This document shows positions 53,498 through 64,000 of a stretch of 64,000 nucleotides of DNA, piece after piece. The notes beneath the pieces were generated by a model. It ran no database searches and was not told the origin of the DNA. It worked only from the letters and a program-made list of their open reading frames with translations. Position numbers and translations under genes: made by a program. The stretch spans positions 63,321,633 through 63,385,632 of the forward strand of contig OY744525.1 of NCBI GenBank assembly GCA_963556195.1, in the 5' to 3' direction. Every line of letters starts with the position of its first letter. Within the stretch, counting starts at the first letter, position 1. Source of the DNA: Sepiola atlantica. Lineage: Eukaryota > Mollusca > Cephalopoda > Sepiida > Sepiolidae.

Positions 53498-54153
53498 CTG
53501 CATATCAAGTTGCCTTATGAGAGATTTAATCTCGGTCTTGAACTGGTTGATGATTTTACTATAGTTTTGACCCGAGTACTTTCGTTTGCTCTGCAACCAT
53601 CGTTGGGGGTTGTGTATTGAGTAAAGACCGCGGGGCTCTTAAATATTTTTAGTAGAGATTTTGGCGGCAAATTTCTGATTAATTGTACTTTTAGATGAAC
53701 AGTTTTATTGTTAGAAATATTTTAAAACGTTTTCACTGGATTTAAAATTAATTTTATTAGTGGCTGATTTTTCTTTTTATGTCTAGATCTTCGATTTTAG
53801 TATTTGCAATTTTAGTTTGGTGTTTTCCTGTTCTAATATCAGCGGGAATTTTTTCAGAATTCAGATGGATGGCAGAAATGTTTACATTTCATGTGTTTGG
53901 CTATGGAGCTGGTGTCGATAATGTTCATGGTCAGAAGTCTTGAGTGCATCAGACGGAAAATATGAAGACATCATTTGTCTGTGTTATTTAACAAGATATG
54001 TTTAGACGAAAGTGATAATATAAAACAACTATTGTTTTATATAGTTAAAATCGATTCTCATGGGAATCAAATTCCAGAGCAAAATGAAGCTCAATATTTA
54101 ATTTGTTTTAAATTTCAATTTTTACTTATTTAAATTTTTTTATTTTAAAATAT

Positions 54154-54184
<31 letters not shown>

Positions 54185-54795
54185 TTCGTTTGTGTATTTA
54201 TTTCATGTCCTGCTATTTATTTACTATTTCTGCAAAAATAACATTAATTTATGTAGTTCAACAAGATTAACATGGATTGATCCCCTCTCTCGTTAATCGT
54301 TTAATTATTGAATTATCTGCCCTTGTCTTTTTAATTCTTCCGATTTGAAAGATAGTATCGGTTTTTAAATGTCGAATGTAAAGGTTTTTAAATGTCGAAT
54401 GTAAAGGTTTTTATATATATTCTCGGTTATTCTAACTGCATATTCTATTGACTTTTAAGAGTCTACCCAAATGAGCCGTTTTCAATGTGTAAACGAACTT
54501 TTTATGAACATCCGAAACTCAATGATTTGAAATCTTTCTTGAAGTGTATCAATTTCCATTTTGCCATTGTTTTTGTTTGTTTTTGGTGTCGTTTATGTTG
54601 ACATTTGAAAATTGTTGCATGGAGTTTCGCTTTGATAGTGTACGGTTTTCATTCGACAACAATGCTGTGACGACGAGAGTTTTTTGCTTACTGCCAGAAT
54701 TTGTTCAAGTATGTTTGGGATTTTTCTAGAAACACGTGTTAGTTTTTCTTTACTTTTAAACTGACAATAAATCACAGTATGATATAACTTTAATC

Positions 54796-54799
<4 letters not shown>
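53495..54799. other. No recognised gene
   Basis: AT-rich; (TTTA)n at 54,150-54,190; a 26-bp direct duplication of aggtttttaaatgtcgaatgt-type sequence around 54,360-54,410. Confidence 0.5.

Positions 54800-54858
<59 letters not shown>
54800..54858. repeat. (TA)n array
   Basis: About 29 TA units at the PLE terminus. Confidence 0.95.
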
Positions 54859-54859
<1 letters not shown>

Positions 54860-54861
54860 CT

Positions 54862-55424
54862 ATTTCATGTATCCACTTTAAAAAGAGATATAATTTTTTA
54901 TGTATCAATTTTCAATATTTACTTCAACAGTGCTCGATACGTAAGTAGAGCTAGGTAGTAAGCTATGAAAATATATTTATGGCAATTAAGCTACACAGAG
55001 GCTCCCGCGTTTCATCCCGGGGGAATCTTCAGGCTAAAATGCATGGAGTTATTTTTACCGGGTGTTTTTATATACATGGCTAGCTAGTAAACCAATCAGA
55101 TTCTTTGTTGTTCTCTCATCCAATCGTTGGGCTGCCCACGAACAAAGGTCTGGTTAGCGTTACTTCCTATATCCTGTTCTATTGTTCTGTTTTCTATAGA
55201 TTAGCTTATATCCTGTTTTTTTGTTGTGTCAATATAATGGGTGAATTTATTCTAACACGTGGTTCCTTATATTTCTATTTTAGGTTTTAATTATTAAATT
55301 GTTAATTTTTTGTTTAGTTATTTTTTTTTACTTATTTGTTTATTTATTTATTTACGTATCGTTAGCCTAAGGTAAATTTATTTCTGTGTAGGCAGCTGTT
55401 TGCTATATCACTTCTACAGTTTAA
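54862..55424 (-). pseudogene. PLE 3' end, 5' truncated
   Basis: Minus strand: last codons RSDIANSCLHRNKFTLG (55,424-55,362), 3' UTR matching 38,663-38,960, hammerhead, terminal sequence, and the ~108-bp block acctagctctacttacg ... ggatacatgaaat at 54,862-54,960. Truncated at a (TA)n on the coding side. Less decayed than the 18.4-kb copy. Confidence 0.85.
54980..55044 (-). ncRNA. Hammerhead ribozyme, PLE family
   Basis: Minus strand: CTGAAGA (55,026-55,032), stem II TTCCCC/GGGAT (one base shorter than in the 39-kb copy), GAAA (55,010-55,013), stem III ACGC/GTGT, H17 A, stem I GC/GC plus outer pairs. Confidence 0.78.
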
Positions 55425-55436
55425 TATATATAATAT

Positions 55437-55497
<61 letters not shown>

Positions 55498-55505
55498 ATA
55501 TATAT
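55424..55505. repeat. (TA)n arrays
   Basis: TA runs with a few AA and GT interruptions. Confidence 0.9.
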
Positions 55506-55511
55506 TGTCTC

Positions 55512-55556
55512 TACATACATGCATGTTTTATCTTCGTTAAGACTCATTAATGTGAT
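55512..55556 (-). ncRNA. Hammerhead relic, ACATGCATGT family
   Basis: Minus strand: TTAATGA for CTGATGA, stem II GTCTT/AAGAT, AAAAC for GAAAC, stem III ACATGCATGT, H17 A. Two core changes, so dead. Confidence 0.5.
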
Positions 55557-55759
55557 TATATATAGAACCAATATGTCACCTAATGCACCCACTGAGACAA
55601 CTGCGTCAATGAGAAGGAAATATATCATATTTGTTTTTATGAAATACTAAGTTTCCAAGAGGATTCAATTTAATAAAAATCTTGCATTGTCCTAGACAGA
55701 GATTGTATCTTTCTCATCATAGTGCAAGGAGCCTAATATTATTAAACATTTTTATATAT

Positions 55760-55804
55760 CCACAGACATGCATGTTTCGTTTTCGTTATGACTAATCAGT
55801 GTGG
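55760..55804 (-). ncRNA. Hammerhead ribozyme, one core change
   Basis: Minus strand: stem I CCACA/TGTGG perfect; CTGATTA (G8 to T); decayed stem II; GAAA; stem III ACATGCATGT; H17 C. The G8 change should inactivate it. Followed on the plus side by (TA)n at 55,855-55,897. Confidence 0.65.
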
Positions 55805-55851
55805 TTGGCACAGCATGAACTTCAAACCTCGGTTATCGCATATTAGCTGAC

Positions 55852-55854
<3 letters not shown>

Positions 55855-55897
<43 letters not shown>
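55855..55897. repeat. (TA)n array
   Basis: About 21 TA units. Confidence 0.95.
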
Positions 55898-55898
<1 letters not shown>

Positions 55899-55967
55899 CT
55901 AAAGAGTCATCACTTTAAAAAATTACCACTTATCAAGGTCCAAAAGCCATTCGAGGATAAGGGTTAC

Positions 55968-56040
<73 letters not shown>

Positions 56041-56291
56041 TTTCTTTTTTTAAAAAATAGAAATCGCTCCAGACAAGACACGAAGCCACTTGATGTAAGG
56101 AGCTAAAAAATTACTACTTCAATGTCAAAAATTATCAAAAAATAAATGTTAGATGGAAGGATTCCGACCAAGAAAACAGCAATTCTTCCCCCTTTGTCAG
56201 AAACATCGCTCATGGGGTGTAAGGAAATAAGGAAAGCGAGAGTAACGAGGCTGCCGAAAGTAAATCGAAAGTTCACTTTCTACTCTCCTTA

Positions 56292-56338
<47 letters not shown>

Positions 56339-56360
56339 GTAGTAGTAGTAGTAGTAGTAG
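55898..56360 (-). repeat. LINE 3' UTR remnants split by (TAA)n
   Basis: R3 piece at 55,898-55,968; (TAA)n at 55,970-56,040; the aaatcgctccagacaaga ... cacttgatgtaagg block at 56,062-56,102, then sequence inverted to 24,910-25,100; (TAA)n(TAG)n at 56,285-56,360. Confidence 0.65.
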
Positions 56361-57084
56361 GCAATTTCAATGTGTCACTATTATTTTAATCACGCCACGA
56401 ACGACTATTTTAGTCGTCCATAATAAAAGGGAATCGGGTACCTGATGCTTTCGATTCCTATCTTGATATTGTTGCACCAATGGAAAGCACGTACAAACTT
56501 TTGGGCGGGAAATAACTGTAGAAATGAACTTAAAGGAAAGGACTACAAAAACAAAAGAATTACAACAACAAAAAAGAACGGCAATAAAAAGAATGCCAAT
56601 AAAATAAGATGAAAGAGTGCGAGGGACATTTATCTAGATGTTGTCATAGCAACGTCGTAACGCCAACGGAAACAGAAAGTGAGTATGGTGAACGAAACGC
56701 AAAAGAAGGAGACGATGGATGGAACCAAAAAGAGAAAGAAAAATCGAATTATAAAAATTCAAGGAAAGAAATATATAAGCAAAAACGACAATGAAAAATA
56801 AAATTAAGTAAATATAAAACAAACATAGTATCAGTTCTTTATGCAAAGATTATTAAAAAAATAACAGAACTCGTCTGTCTGGTTACACCTTTTTTCATCT
56901 TTTCAATCTTTCTCATGATTTTCTTTGTATTAAATTTTTTTTTAATTGATAAAAGATCCGTATGTGTCACTAAGGTTTTCGATTCCTCTTCGAATCATCT
57001 TCAGGCGTTGATAGCAAAAAGACGAGTTCTGTTATTTTTTATATTGTTTGCATGAATGAAAAAATGCTGCCTAAATACACACAC

Positions 57085-57087
<3 letters not shown>

Positions 57088-57150
<63 letters not shown>
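57088..57150. repeat. (CA)n(TA)n array
   Basis: CA then about 31 TA units. Confidence 0.95.
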
Positions 57151-57154
<4 letters not shown>

Positions 57155-57300
57155 TAGTGATGTTTATATATTTGTATGTATATGATTCACTCCACCTAAA
57201 CTAATTAGCACATCGTTACGAATTTTGGACATATGGATCCAAATGTGGGCTATGTTTAGTTTGATTTAGTTTATGCAAAAAGGGTGGAAGCCCTTCGTGA
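57150..57300 (+). repeat. Dispersed repeat R5, copy 2
   Basis: Second copy of 49,690-49,880, shorter by internal deletions. Confidence 0.65.
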
Positions 57301-57303
57301 AAA

Positions 57304-57305
<2 letters not shown>

Positions 57306-57362
<57 letters not shown>

Positions 57363-57390
57363 GTATTTCTCTAGCTATATATTCTTCTAG

Positions 57391-57453
<63 letters not shown>
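57306..57453. repeat. Two (TA)n arrays
   Basis: 57,306-57,360 and 57,397-57,453, separated by a 36-bp spacer. Confidence 0.95.
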
Positions 57454-57454
<1 letters not shown>

Positions 57455-57458
<4 letters not shown>

Positions 57459-57542
57459 CTTGTTACAAATATCCAGGGGGTATGAATCCGAAGGAAGTTG
57501 AAACCGGGTTTATGAGAGTGCTCAATGAAAATTCAGAGCAAA
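57455..57542 (+). repeat. R4-like flank of the large foldback
   Basis: Nearly identical to 17,924-18,023, so the flank travelled with the inverted-repeat element or was duplicated with it. Confidence 0.75.
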
Positions 57543-58328
57543 ATATATATTTTTGGATTTTATTCCATTAGTTGCGACAAAACAAGTTTTGTTTCATTGG
57601 CGCAAATAGCGACCAACTCATCGGGCTAGCGATGGAATTCAAATGGCATACGTTTTAACTTCACCTTAACGGGAGATTGAAAATTGAAAATACATTGGAG
57701 GGGGAGGGGGACAGAGTTGGGGCTTTGTCTATAACGGTGACATGGGACATGAGAGGGGAGGGGGGAGGACCCCAACAAGTCGTGTTTCAAATTATTGCGT
57801 GGGAGGTTTTCACGTGTTTGTGCTGTGATGATCTCAATTTCGGCCGGGGTGGGAGGAAGGGAGATGGGGCGACGGCCAGAGTGAGTTAAATTTAAAATGA
57901 GAATAAAATTATGATTATAACCGTCATTCCTATTTTATTTTAATTCTAATAAGTAATTATCATGTGGATAAAAATGTTTGATAATTTTAATTTAGGGTAT
58001 TAATTGCTACTTCTGCATTTTATTTATTTTATTTTAATGTTTTGTTTATTATTTGTAGTGAATTTTGTTGTGATTATATATATTTTTTTAATTGTGATTA
58101 TATTATACTGAGATCAATACTAGTGGAATAATTTTATAAGAGAAGTTTCATGGTGTTACCAGTTTTAGCATTAACAAAACCGATTATGATAACAATGATA
58201 ACGCCTGCCAATCATACCTACAATAGTCGCAGTGATAATAGCCTTAATAAAAGCCTTAATAAAAATAAAAATAAAGATAAATATAAATAAAATTAGAATA
58301 AAAATAGAAATAACAAGTTTGTAAGAAT

Positions 58329-58383
<55 letters not shown>

Positions 58384-59019
58384 GTATTAAAAAATAAATA
58401 ATAATAATAATAATAATAATAGTAATAATGATAAATATCACCATCATTACCATCTTGCTACTTGTGAAGTCATTGGGCGAAATAAGTCGACAAGTGATGG
58501 TAGGCTTTTTTGTTCTACTACCAATGACAAGGACTACGCACCAGTTAATAATTTTTGTAAAAAAATTATTTTTTTTTACAAAAATGAATGATAACATTAA
58601 CCACCCCACTATACACTACCCCAAAACACACTATAACCCCCTACCCACCCACCCAAATTTACCACCCAATCCCACCCCAACAAGTCCTGATGAATCTATA
58701 AATATATAACCACCCCTCTAAACTACCAATAACATCAAATCTCTACGTACTACCTATAATGCACAGCCTCAATAGCCTCTCAGCCATACTACCAATTCTA
58801 ACATAAACCCATAACTGGGACAGCTATTAACACTGATATCACTTGGACTAATCTAATCTCAATTACTTAACCCTTCGATCACTATCTTGAACACTTAATT
58901 ATTAACTGGTACTTAGTCCTTGTCATTGGTAGTAGAACAAAAAAAGCCTACCATCACTTGTCGACTTATTTCGCCCAATGACTTCACAAGTAGCAAGATG
59001 GTAATGATGGTGATATTTA

Positions 59020-59069
<50 letters not shown>

Positions 59070-59900
59070 TTTTAATACTATTATTATTATTATTATTAAT
59101 ATTATTATTATTATTATCATTAATATTCTTACAAACTTGTTATTTCTATTTTTATTCTAATTTTATTTATATTTATCTTTATTTTTATTTTTATTAAGGC
59201 TTTTATTAAGGCTATTATCACTGCGACTATTGTAGGTATGATTGGCAGGCGTTATCATTGTTATCATAATCGGTTTTGTTAATGCTAAAACTGGTAACAC
59301 CATGAAACTTCTCTTATAAAATTATTCCACTAGTATTGATCTCAGTATAATATAATCACAATTAAAAAAATATATATAATCACAACAAAATTCACTACAA
59401 ATAATAAACAAAACATTAAAATAAAATAAATAAAATGCAGAAGTAGCAATTAATACCCTAAATTAAAATTATCAAACATTTTTATCCACATGATAATTAC
59501 TTATTAGAATTAAAATAAAATAGGAATGACGGTTATAATCATAATTTTATTCTCATTTTAAATTTAACTCACTCTGGCCGTCGCCCCATCTCCCTTCCTC
59601 CCACCCCGGCCGAAATTGAGATCATCACAGCACAAACACGTGAAAACCTCCCACGCAATAATTTGAAACACGACTTGTTGGGGTCCTCCCCCCTCCCCTC
59701 TCATGTCCCATGTCACCGTTATAGACAAAGCCCCAACTCTGTCCCCCTCCCCCTCCAATGTATTTTCAATTTTCAATCTCCCGTTAAGGTGAAGTTAAAA
59801 CGTATGCCATTTGAATTCCATCGCTAGCCCGATGAGTTGGTCGCTATTTGCGCCAATGAAACAAAACTTGTTTTGTCGCAACTAATGGAATAAAATCAAA
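57543..59900. mobile_element. 2.36-kb foldback with ~1-kb arms
   Basis: Left arm 57,543-58,560 and right arm 58,890-59,900 are inverted and near-identical (a few differences plus unequal TAA counts). Ends: GGATTTTATTCCATTAGTTG / complement. Arm order: terminal repeat, G-rich block (ggagggggaggggg), AT-rich block, (TAA)n 58,330-58,425 matched by (TTA)n 59,022-59,118, then the ccaatgacaaggacta / tagtccttgtcattgg inner edge. The ~330-bp loop is C-rich on the plus strand (58,590-58,720). The same 70-codon frame is seen on both arms only because of the symmetry. No transposase. Confidence 0.88.
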
Positions 59901-59936
<36 letters not shown>

Positions 59937-59951
59937 GTATATATATATATG

Positions 59952-59982
<31 letters not shown>

Positions 59983-59995
59983 GTATATATATATG

Positions 59996-60026
<31 letters not shown>

Positions 60027-60035
60027 GTATATATG

Positions 60036-60068
<33 letters not shown>

Positions 60069-60171
60069 GTATATATATATATGTATATATATATATGTAT
60101 ATATATATATGTATATATATATATATGTATATATATATATGTATATATATATATATGTATATATATATATG

Positions 60172-60240
<69 letters not shown>

Positions 60241-60282
60241 GTAAATATTTATATATATATATGTATATATATATATATGTAA

Positions 60283-60337
<55 letters not shown>

Positions 60338-60402
60338 TGTAAGAATATATATATATATATATATGTAAATATATATATATATGTATATATATATATATGT
60401 AA

Positions 60403-60453
<51 letters not shown>

Positions 60454-60527
60454 AATATATATATATATATGTATATATATATATGTAAATATATATATAT
60501 ATGTAAATATATATATATATGTATATA

Positions 60528-60567
<40 letters not shown>
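59899..60567. repeat. 650-bp (TA)n with periodic TGTATA / TGTAAATA
   Basis: TA array interrupted every ~12-22 bp by TG (TATATATG units); the right third uses gtaaatat interruptions; ends in (GATA)n at 60,568-60,592. The 249-codon Ile/Tyr frame is an artefact. Confidence 0.95.
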
Positions 60568-60595
<28 letters not shown>

Positions 60596-60631
60596 TCTAT
60601 ATATTCCTCTCTCTTTTTTTCTCTTTCTCAT

Positions 60632-60632
<1 letters not shown>

Positions 60633-60680
<48 letters not shown>
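60633..60680. repeat. (TA)n array
   Basis: About 23 TA units. Confidence 0.95.
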
Positions 60681-60682
<2 letters not shown>

Positions 60683-62345
60683 GCTAGAGGAATACTCATC
60701 CCAAGACGGATAAAATGTATTCCTCGAACAAAAAGGTCATGCACTAATTTGATGTCTCTTTACGAAGACTAACATCAAGATGCAATGATGCTAAACCCTA
60801 TACTAGGAATGCTTATTCTAATGTTTTTTTATCAAAATGTATTGCATGACTTTTACTCTAGAAAATGGCTAAAATTTAAGGCTTAAGCTCGAAGGGATCT
60901 TGTTTAATTAGTGTCTAATAACGATGGATCAAATATAATCTTTAGATTATTCCCCCATACCCCTAAAAAGCTTTTAAAATACTCGACCAAAAAAACCCCC
61001 TCTGAAATTTCGGGAATGCTTATTAATTGATGTCAAATACCTGTTGTTAAAATTTCACAAAAATCATAGGTATCTGAATTTTCACGAGGGTCTTCCACCC
61101 TCTTTGCACAAAACGAAATTAAAATAAATAAAAAATAGTTGCAAAGTCGTTTAAAATATGTTATTCTTGCACACGTAACAACAATGTCCGTGTATTTTAT
61201 TGCATCAAAGATAGGACACACGTGGTCGCGAAAAAGGAAAGAAAGGAACCATTGTTAACAAATACATTTAACGTTTATTAATAGTTGCCAACGTTATATT
61301 AATAAAGCCGTCAGGGCATTAAAGGCACGTTAAAGACAACATAAAAATGCATGAATACGGATAAAGAATATAATATAGAAATATAAATTCTATATCATAA
61401 ATGCATTAGTCCTCATTAAATGTTGCATTCACGAACTGTTGAATTCAAAGAGTACGTGAAAATGTGCCTTGAACGATATAAAAAAGAATAACAAACCACA
61501 CAAACACAACACTGAAATTGGAACCCTTATTTCCAGATCAAAATTCGCAACCAGGATTTATCCAAGTACTACAACGATACATCGCCAACAATAGAGACAT
61601 TGTCATCTCACTCGCTAGCAAAGGAAGGTGGTGACGTGTTCATACCTACATCTCAACTACTACTATACAGAGAGACAGATATGAAAGAAAAAGACACACA
61701 AAGGAATGTCGCAAGAGCAACGTTGTCACTTTAACTACATTGATTTGCAGTTTCATGCCTGGGACGTCTTTGCTTGCCACATGCAGAGGCAGAGACGACC
61801 ATAGGGCGACGGATCCTGATGCCGACTCCTCCTGGATTTTCACTAGAGCCCTGTTCGCCGGGTAGCTCTGACACTATCTCGTTGCCACCGCCCCTACCAA
61901 GGTGAGATAGGATTTGTCTTTAAAAGGATGTTGGAGCTGTTTAGATCATTATTGAAAATATCTCCTTTTAACAATCTTCGTAACCGGAATGAGTATTTAT
62001 TGAAAGATACTGACTCAAAATACATTGCCTTTGTCTAAAGAAAATGGCACGAAGGTAAAAAAAAAAGAGAAAAATAAAACACGAGTCAGAATCAAATATC
62101 CATTTTCAAATGAAACACTATCGATAAGAAATAGATCTCATTCACTTAATATGTGTGTGTGTGTGGTTTAGAAGGAATAAACGCACAGGGCTTAAGTACG
62201 TTTGTAAAAGCATAGTATATTTATTATGGGTGATACTATAGTGAAAATTCCATCAGTCCTATTGATACCGGCGGTTTCAAAATGTGTGGGAAATCCGGAT
62301 CATTGAGGTAGGAAAATTGTTACAACTTTATCCCCAGTCAGCTAC
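60681..62345. other. No recognised gene
   Basis: AT-rich; 61,640-61,910 is somewhat less AT-rich and holds short frames without recognisable domains. Confidence 0.45.
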
Positions 62346-62349
62346 TTTC

Positions 62350-63006
62350 ATTTTATATTATTTTGGTATGGAAATCGCTCCAGACAAGACATAAAGCCAC
62401 TTGATGTAAGGAGAGTTCCACAAGCCTGCAGTTCTTGGAAAGAAGCTACTGGAATAGGAAACTGTATTACAATGATGTATCAAAACAGCGAATTGATGGA
62501 GACCACTAGACCAACGAGTCAAACGAGCTGGAACAAGAAAGCGGGTAATAGATCGCATAATTCTGAAAAACAGATGCCATAATAGTATTTATAGAAAATA
62601 CTGAGACTAGCAACATCACGTCTGTGAGAGAGAGAGGGTGCAGAGAAGAAGAAAGAGTAGGGCCAATCAAATTACAGACACGTTTCTGCACCTTATCAAG
62701 TACCCTCAAATGGGAAAGAGATTCACCAGCCCAAATATGACAGCAATACTCTATACATGGTCTGATTGTGGATTTGTAGAGATAGAGAATGGCCTAAGGT
62801 GTGAGAAAGTGTTTGAAGCGATAGAGAGAACCGATTTTACGAGAAGCAGAAAGAGCAATAGATCTAATGTATGATGAGAGAGAAAAACCAAGAATTTTCA
62901 GTGTCGATTTCTCGTCAAGAGTAGAGCCATTCATAAGAATTTCAGGAAGAAAAGGGACACGTCTACGATTGAAAGACACGAGATGAATCTTAATTGGATT
63001 AAATTA
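62350..63006 (-). pseudogene. LINE RT C-terminal region
   Basis: Minus strand, with frameshifts: LPEILMNGSTLDEKSTLKIL then GFSLSS and SASRKIGSLYRFKHFLTP (62,979-62,794), RVLDKVQKRVCNLIGPTLSS then LHPLSLTDVMLLVSVF (62,709 down), RLTRWSSGLHQFAVLIHHCN, FFPRTAGLWNS and the terminal KWLYVLSGAISIPK at 62,358. This shows the ggaaatcgctcc block elsewhere is the end of the coding region. Only the portion after the RT catalytic core is present. Confidence 0.82.
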
Positions 63007-63068
63007 AACTATACTTTCATTGAATAGTATTAGGTATTTCATTGTACTTCCATTGTATAGTATTATCC

Positions 63069-63071
<3 letters not shown>

Positions 63072-63114
<43 letters not shown>
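63072..63114. repeat. (TA)n array
   Basis: About 21 TA units. Confidence 0.95.
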
Positions 63115-63119
<5 letters not shown>

Positions 63120-63178
63120 TTTATACGTACATAAAAGTAATCCATGGACACGTGTTTCTGGCTCACAGCCGTCATAAT
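63115..63178 (-). ncRNA. Partial hammerhead and tail, family H2
   Basis: Minus strand GAAA, ACACGTGT, H17 C and CATGG are intact and the tail matches 52,005-52,036, but the sequence breaks in the middle of CTGATGA. Confidence 0.7.
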
Positions 63179-63270
63179 ATTTAATGTTTTTTAGGCAATT
63201 GTTTTTATTGTTGATTGTAGCGTCTGTTGCTTCTGGTAATACTACTATATCAATTGTTTCACTTCCTAAG

Positions 63271-63275
<5 letters not shown>

Positions 63276-63333
<58 letters not shown>
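63276..63333. repeat. (TA)n array
   Basis: About 28 TA units. Confidence 0.95.
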
Positions 63334-63334
<1 letters not shown>

Positions 63335-63621
63335 TAATGCGAATTTTTGTCCAACCGCGTCATAGAACACTATTTATGAAAGCCTCCTAGGTATGTACGC
63401 GTGTCAAGACATAAATAAACTTTAATTCTCTTCCTTTCACCGTGGCTGTTAAGTTGATTGCATGGTGCTAGGATTTCAGACAGAAGTTAAAAATGTTGAC
63501 GTAGGTCTATGGTTCGAATCGTGTGACTGGCAGAACAATTATCCTCCCCACTGATAATTCCAGGAAAATGATGAAACACATGTGTATGTGGATAAGAAAT
63601 TAAATTATTTATCATAATATT
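63334..63621 (+). mobile_element. Hammerhead element with tRNA-like B box, family H3
   Basis: Starts ggtaatgcga as does the unit at 1,906. B-box-like GGTTCGAATC lies at about 63,513; the hammerhead-like core at 63,546-63,592 has CTGATAA, GAAA, stem III ACACATGTGT, H17 A and TGTGG. Ends at (TA)n 63,622-63,640. The core G8 is A, so probably inactive. Confidence 0.65.
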
Positions 63622-63659
63622 ATATATATATATATATATGCACAATATACAACTGAGCA

Positions 63660-64000
63660 ACCCATTGAACATCAGATGAATGAAGACAGTAAATAAAATG
63701 AAGAAGCTGTCACCCGCAGCTTCAAATGTAACCACATGAAATAAATCAAGTAAATAAAGCGAGGAAAGAAATAACAGATATTTAAAAAGAAAAGAAACAA
63801 AAACAAGTTGGAGGGAAAAGAAAATGAAGAAAACAAGGAGTTGTAGAAAAGTAAGAAATAAGAAAAAGAAAGAGACAAAATCATAAAAGAAAGGAAAAAA
63901 GAACATTAAAGATTGAAAGGAAAATAACAGACAACCCTAAAATAGAAAAGAAGGGAATGAATGTAATAAAACATTGCAGAATAAAACAAAAGGGAAAGAA
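63660..64000. other. Purine-rich low-complexity sequence
   Basis: Plus strand rich in AAAG/GAAA; long Phe/Leu frames on the minus strand are compositional. Confidence 0.6.

Noticed and set aside
57677..59776. Identical 70-codon frame on plus (57,677-57,889) and minus (59,564-59,776), looking like a duplicated gene
   Set aside because: It is the same DNA on the two arms of a palindrome; G-rich low-complexity composition, no domain, and broken in the 18-kb copy.
59882..60631. 249-codon Ile/Tyr-rich open frame and similar frames over other TA arrays
   Set aside because: Direct translation of (TA)n with periodic TG; present on both strands and in several frames; no codon-level signal.

Overview
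This is an AT-rich intergenic stretch of an animal genome. I infer a mollusc, most likely a cephalopod such as an octopus. The grounds are the very dense (TA)n microsatellites, the Penelope-like elements (PLEs) with GIY-YIG endonuclease, several decayed LINE families and SINE-like units; no species-level marker is present. I recognise no intact host protein gene. Almost everything identifiable is a mobile element or its debris. Long hypothetical frames rich in Ile-Tyr are translated (TA)n and are not genes.

Layout. 1-10.2 kb: LINE fragments (a 5'-truncated APE-type LINE at 7.98-10.2 kb is the best preserved), small hammerhead-ribozyme elements and TA-bounded foldbacks. 10.3-20.2 kb: MITEs, minisatellites, and many PLE termini and hammerhead-bearing inverted repeats between TA arrays, then a LINE remnant. 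20.2-31 kb: a palindromic mariner derivative, a 5S-rRNA-headed SINE, LINE 3' ends and foldbacks. 31.7-45.3 kb: six copies of a GC-rich ~320-370 bp repeat whose head is U2 snRNA, one with perfect 16-bp target-site duplications; also a minisatellite and the best PLE copy (37.3-39.06 kb, RT C-terminus plus GIY-YIG). 46-56.4 kb: LINE 3' ends and many hammerhead elements. 57.5-59.9 kb: a 2.36-kb foldback with ~1-kb arms whose short derivative lies at 18.0 kb. 59.9-60.6 kb: a long TA/TG array. 62.35-64 kb: another LINE 3' end and a hammerhead element.

Main result. The window is unusually rich in type I hammerhead ribozyme motifs (CTGANGA, stem II, GAAA, very short stem III, UH, stem I). About 12 have a canonical core and paired stems; as many again are decayed. 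They occur in three settings: at PLE ends; in mirrored pairs inside TA-bounded foldbacks; and in small non-autonomous elements in which a tRNA-like segment is followed by a hammerhead and an AT-rich tail. At three loci sequence from the downstream end recurs upstream at an offset of 341, 344 or 356 bp, as expected if unit-length, self-cleaved or circular RNA of roughly 345 nt was the template (retrozyme-like). Hammerheads in PLEs and animal retrozymes are known; the tRNA-like heads, the density and the foldback packaging deserve attention. The U2-headed SINE is the second notable system.

All ribozyme and fold statements come from pairing by eye; none was computed or tested.
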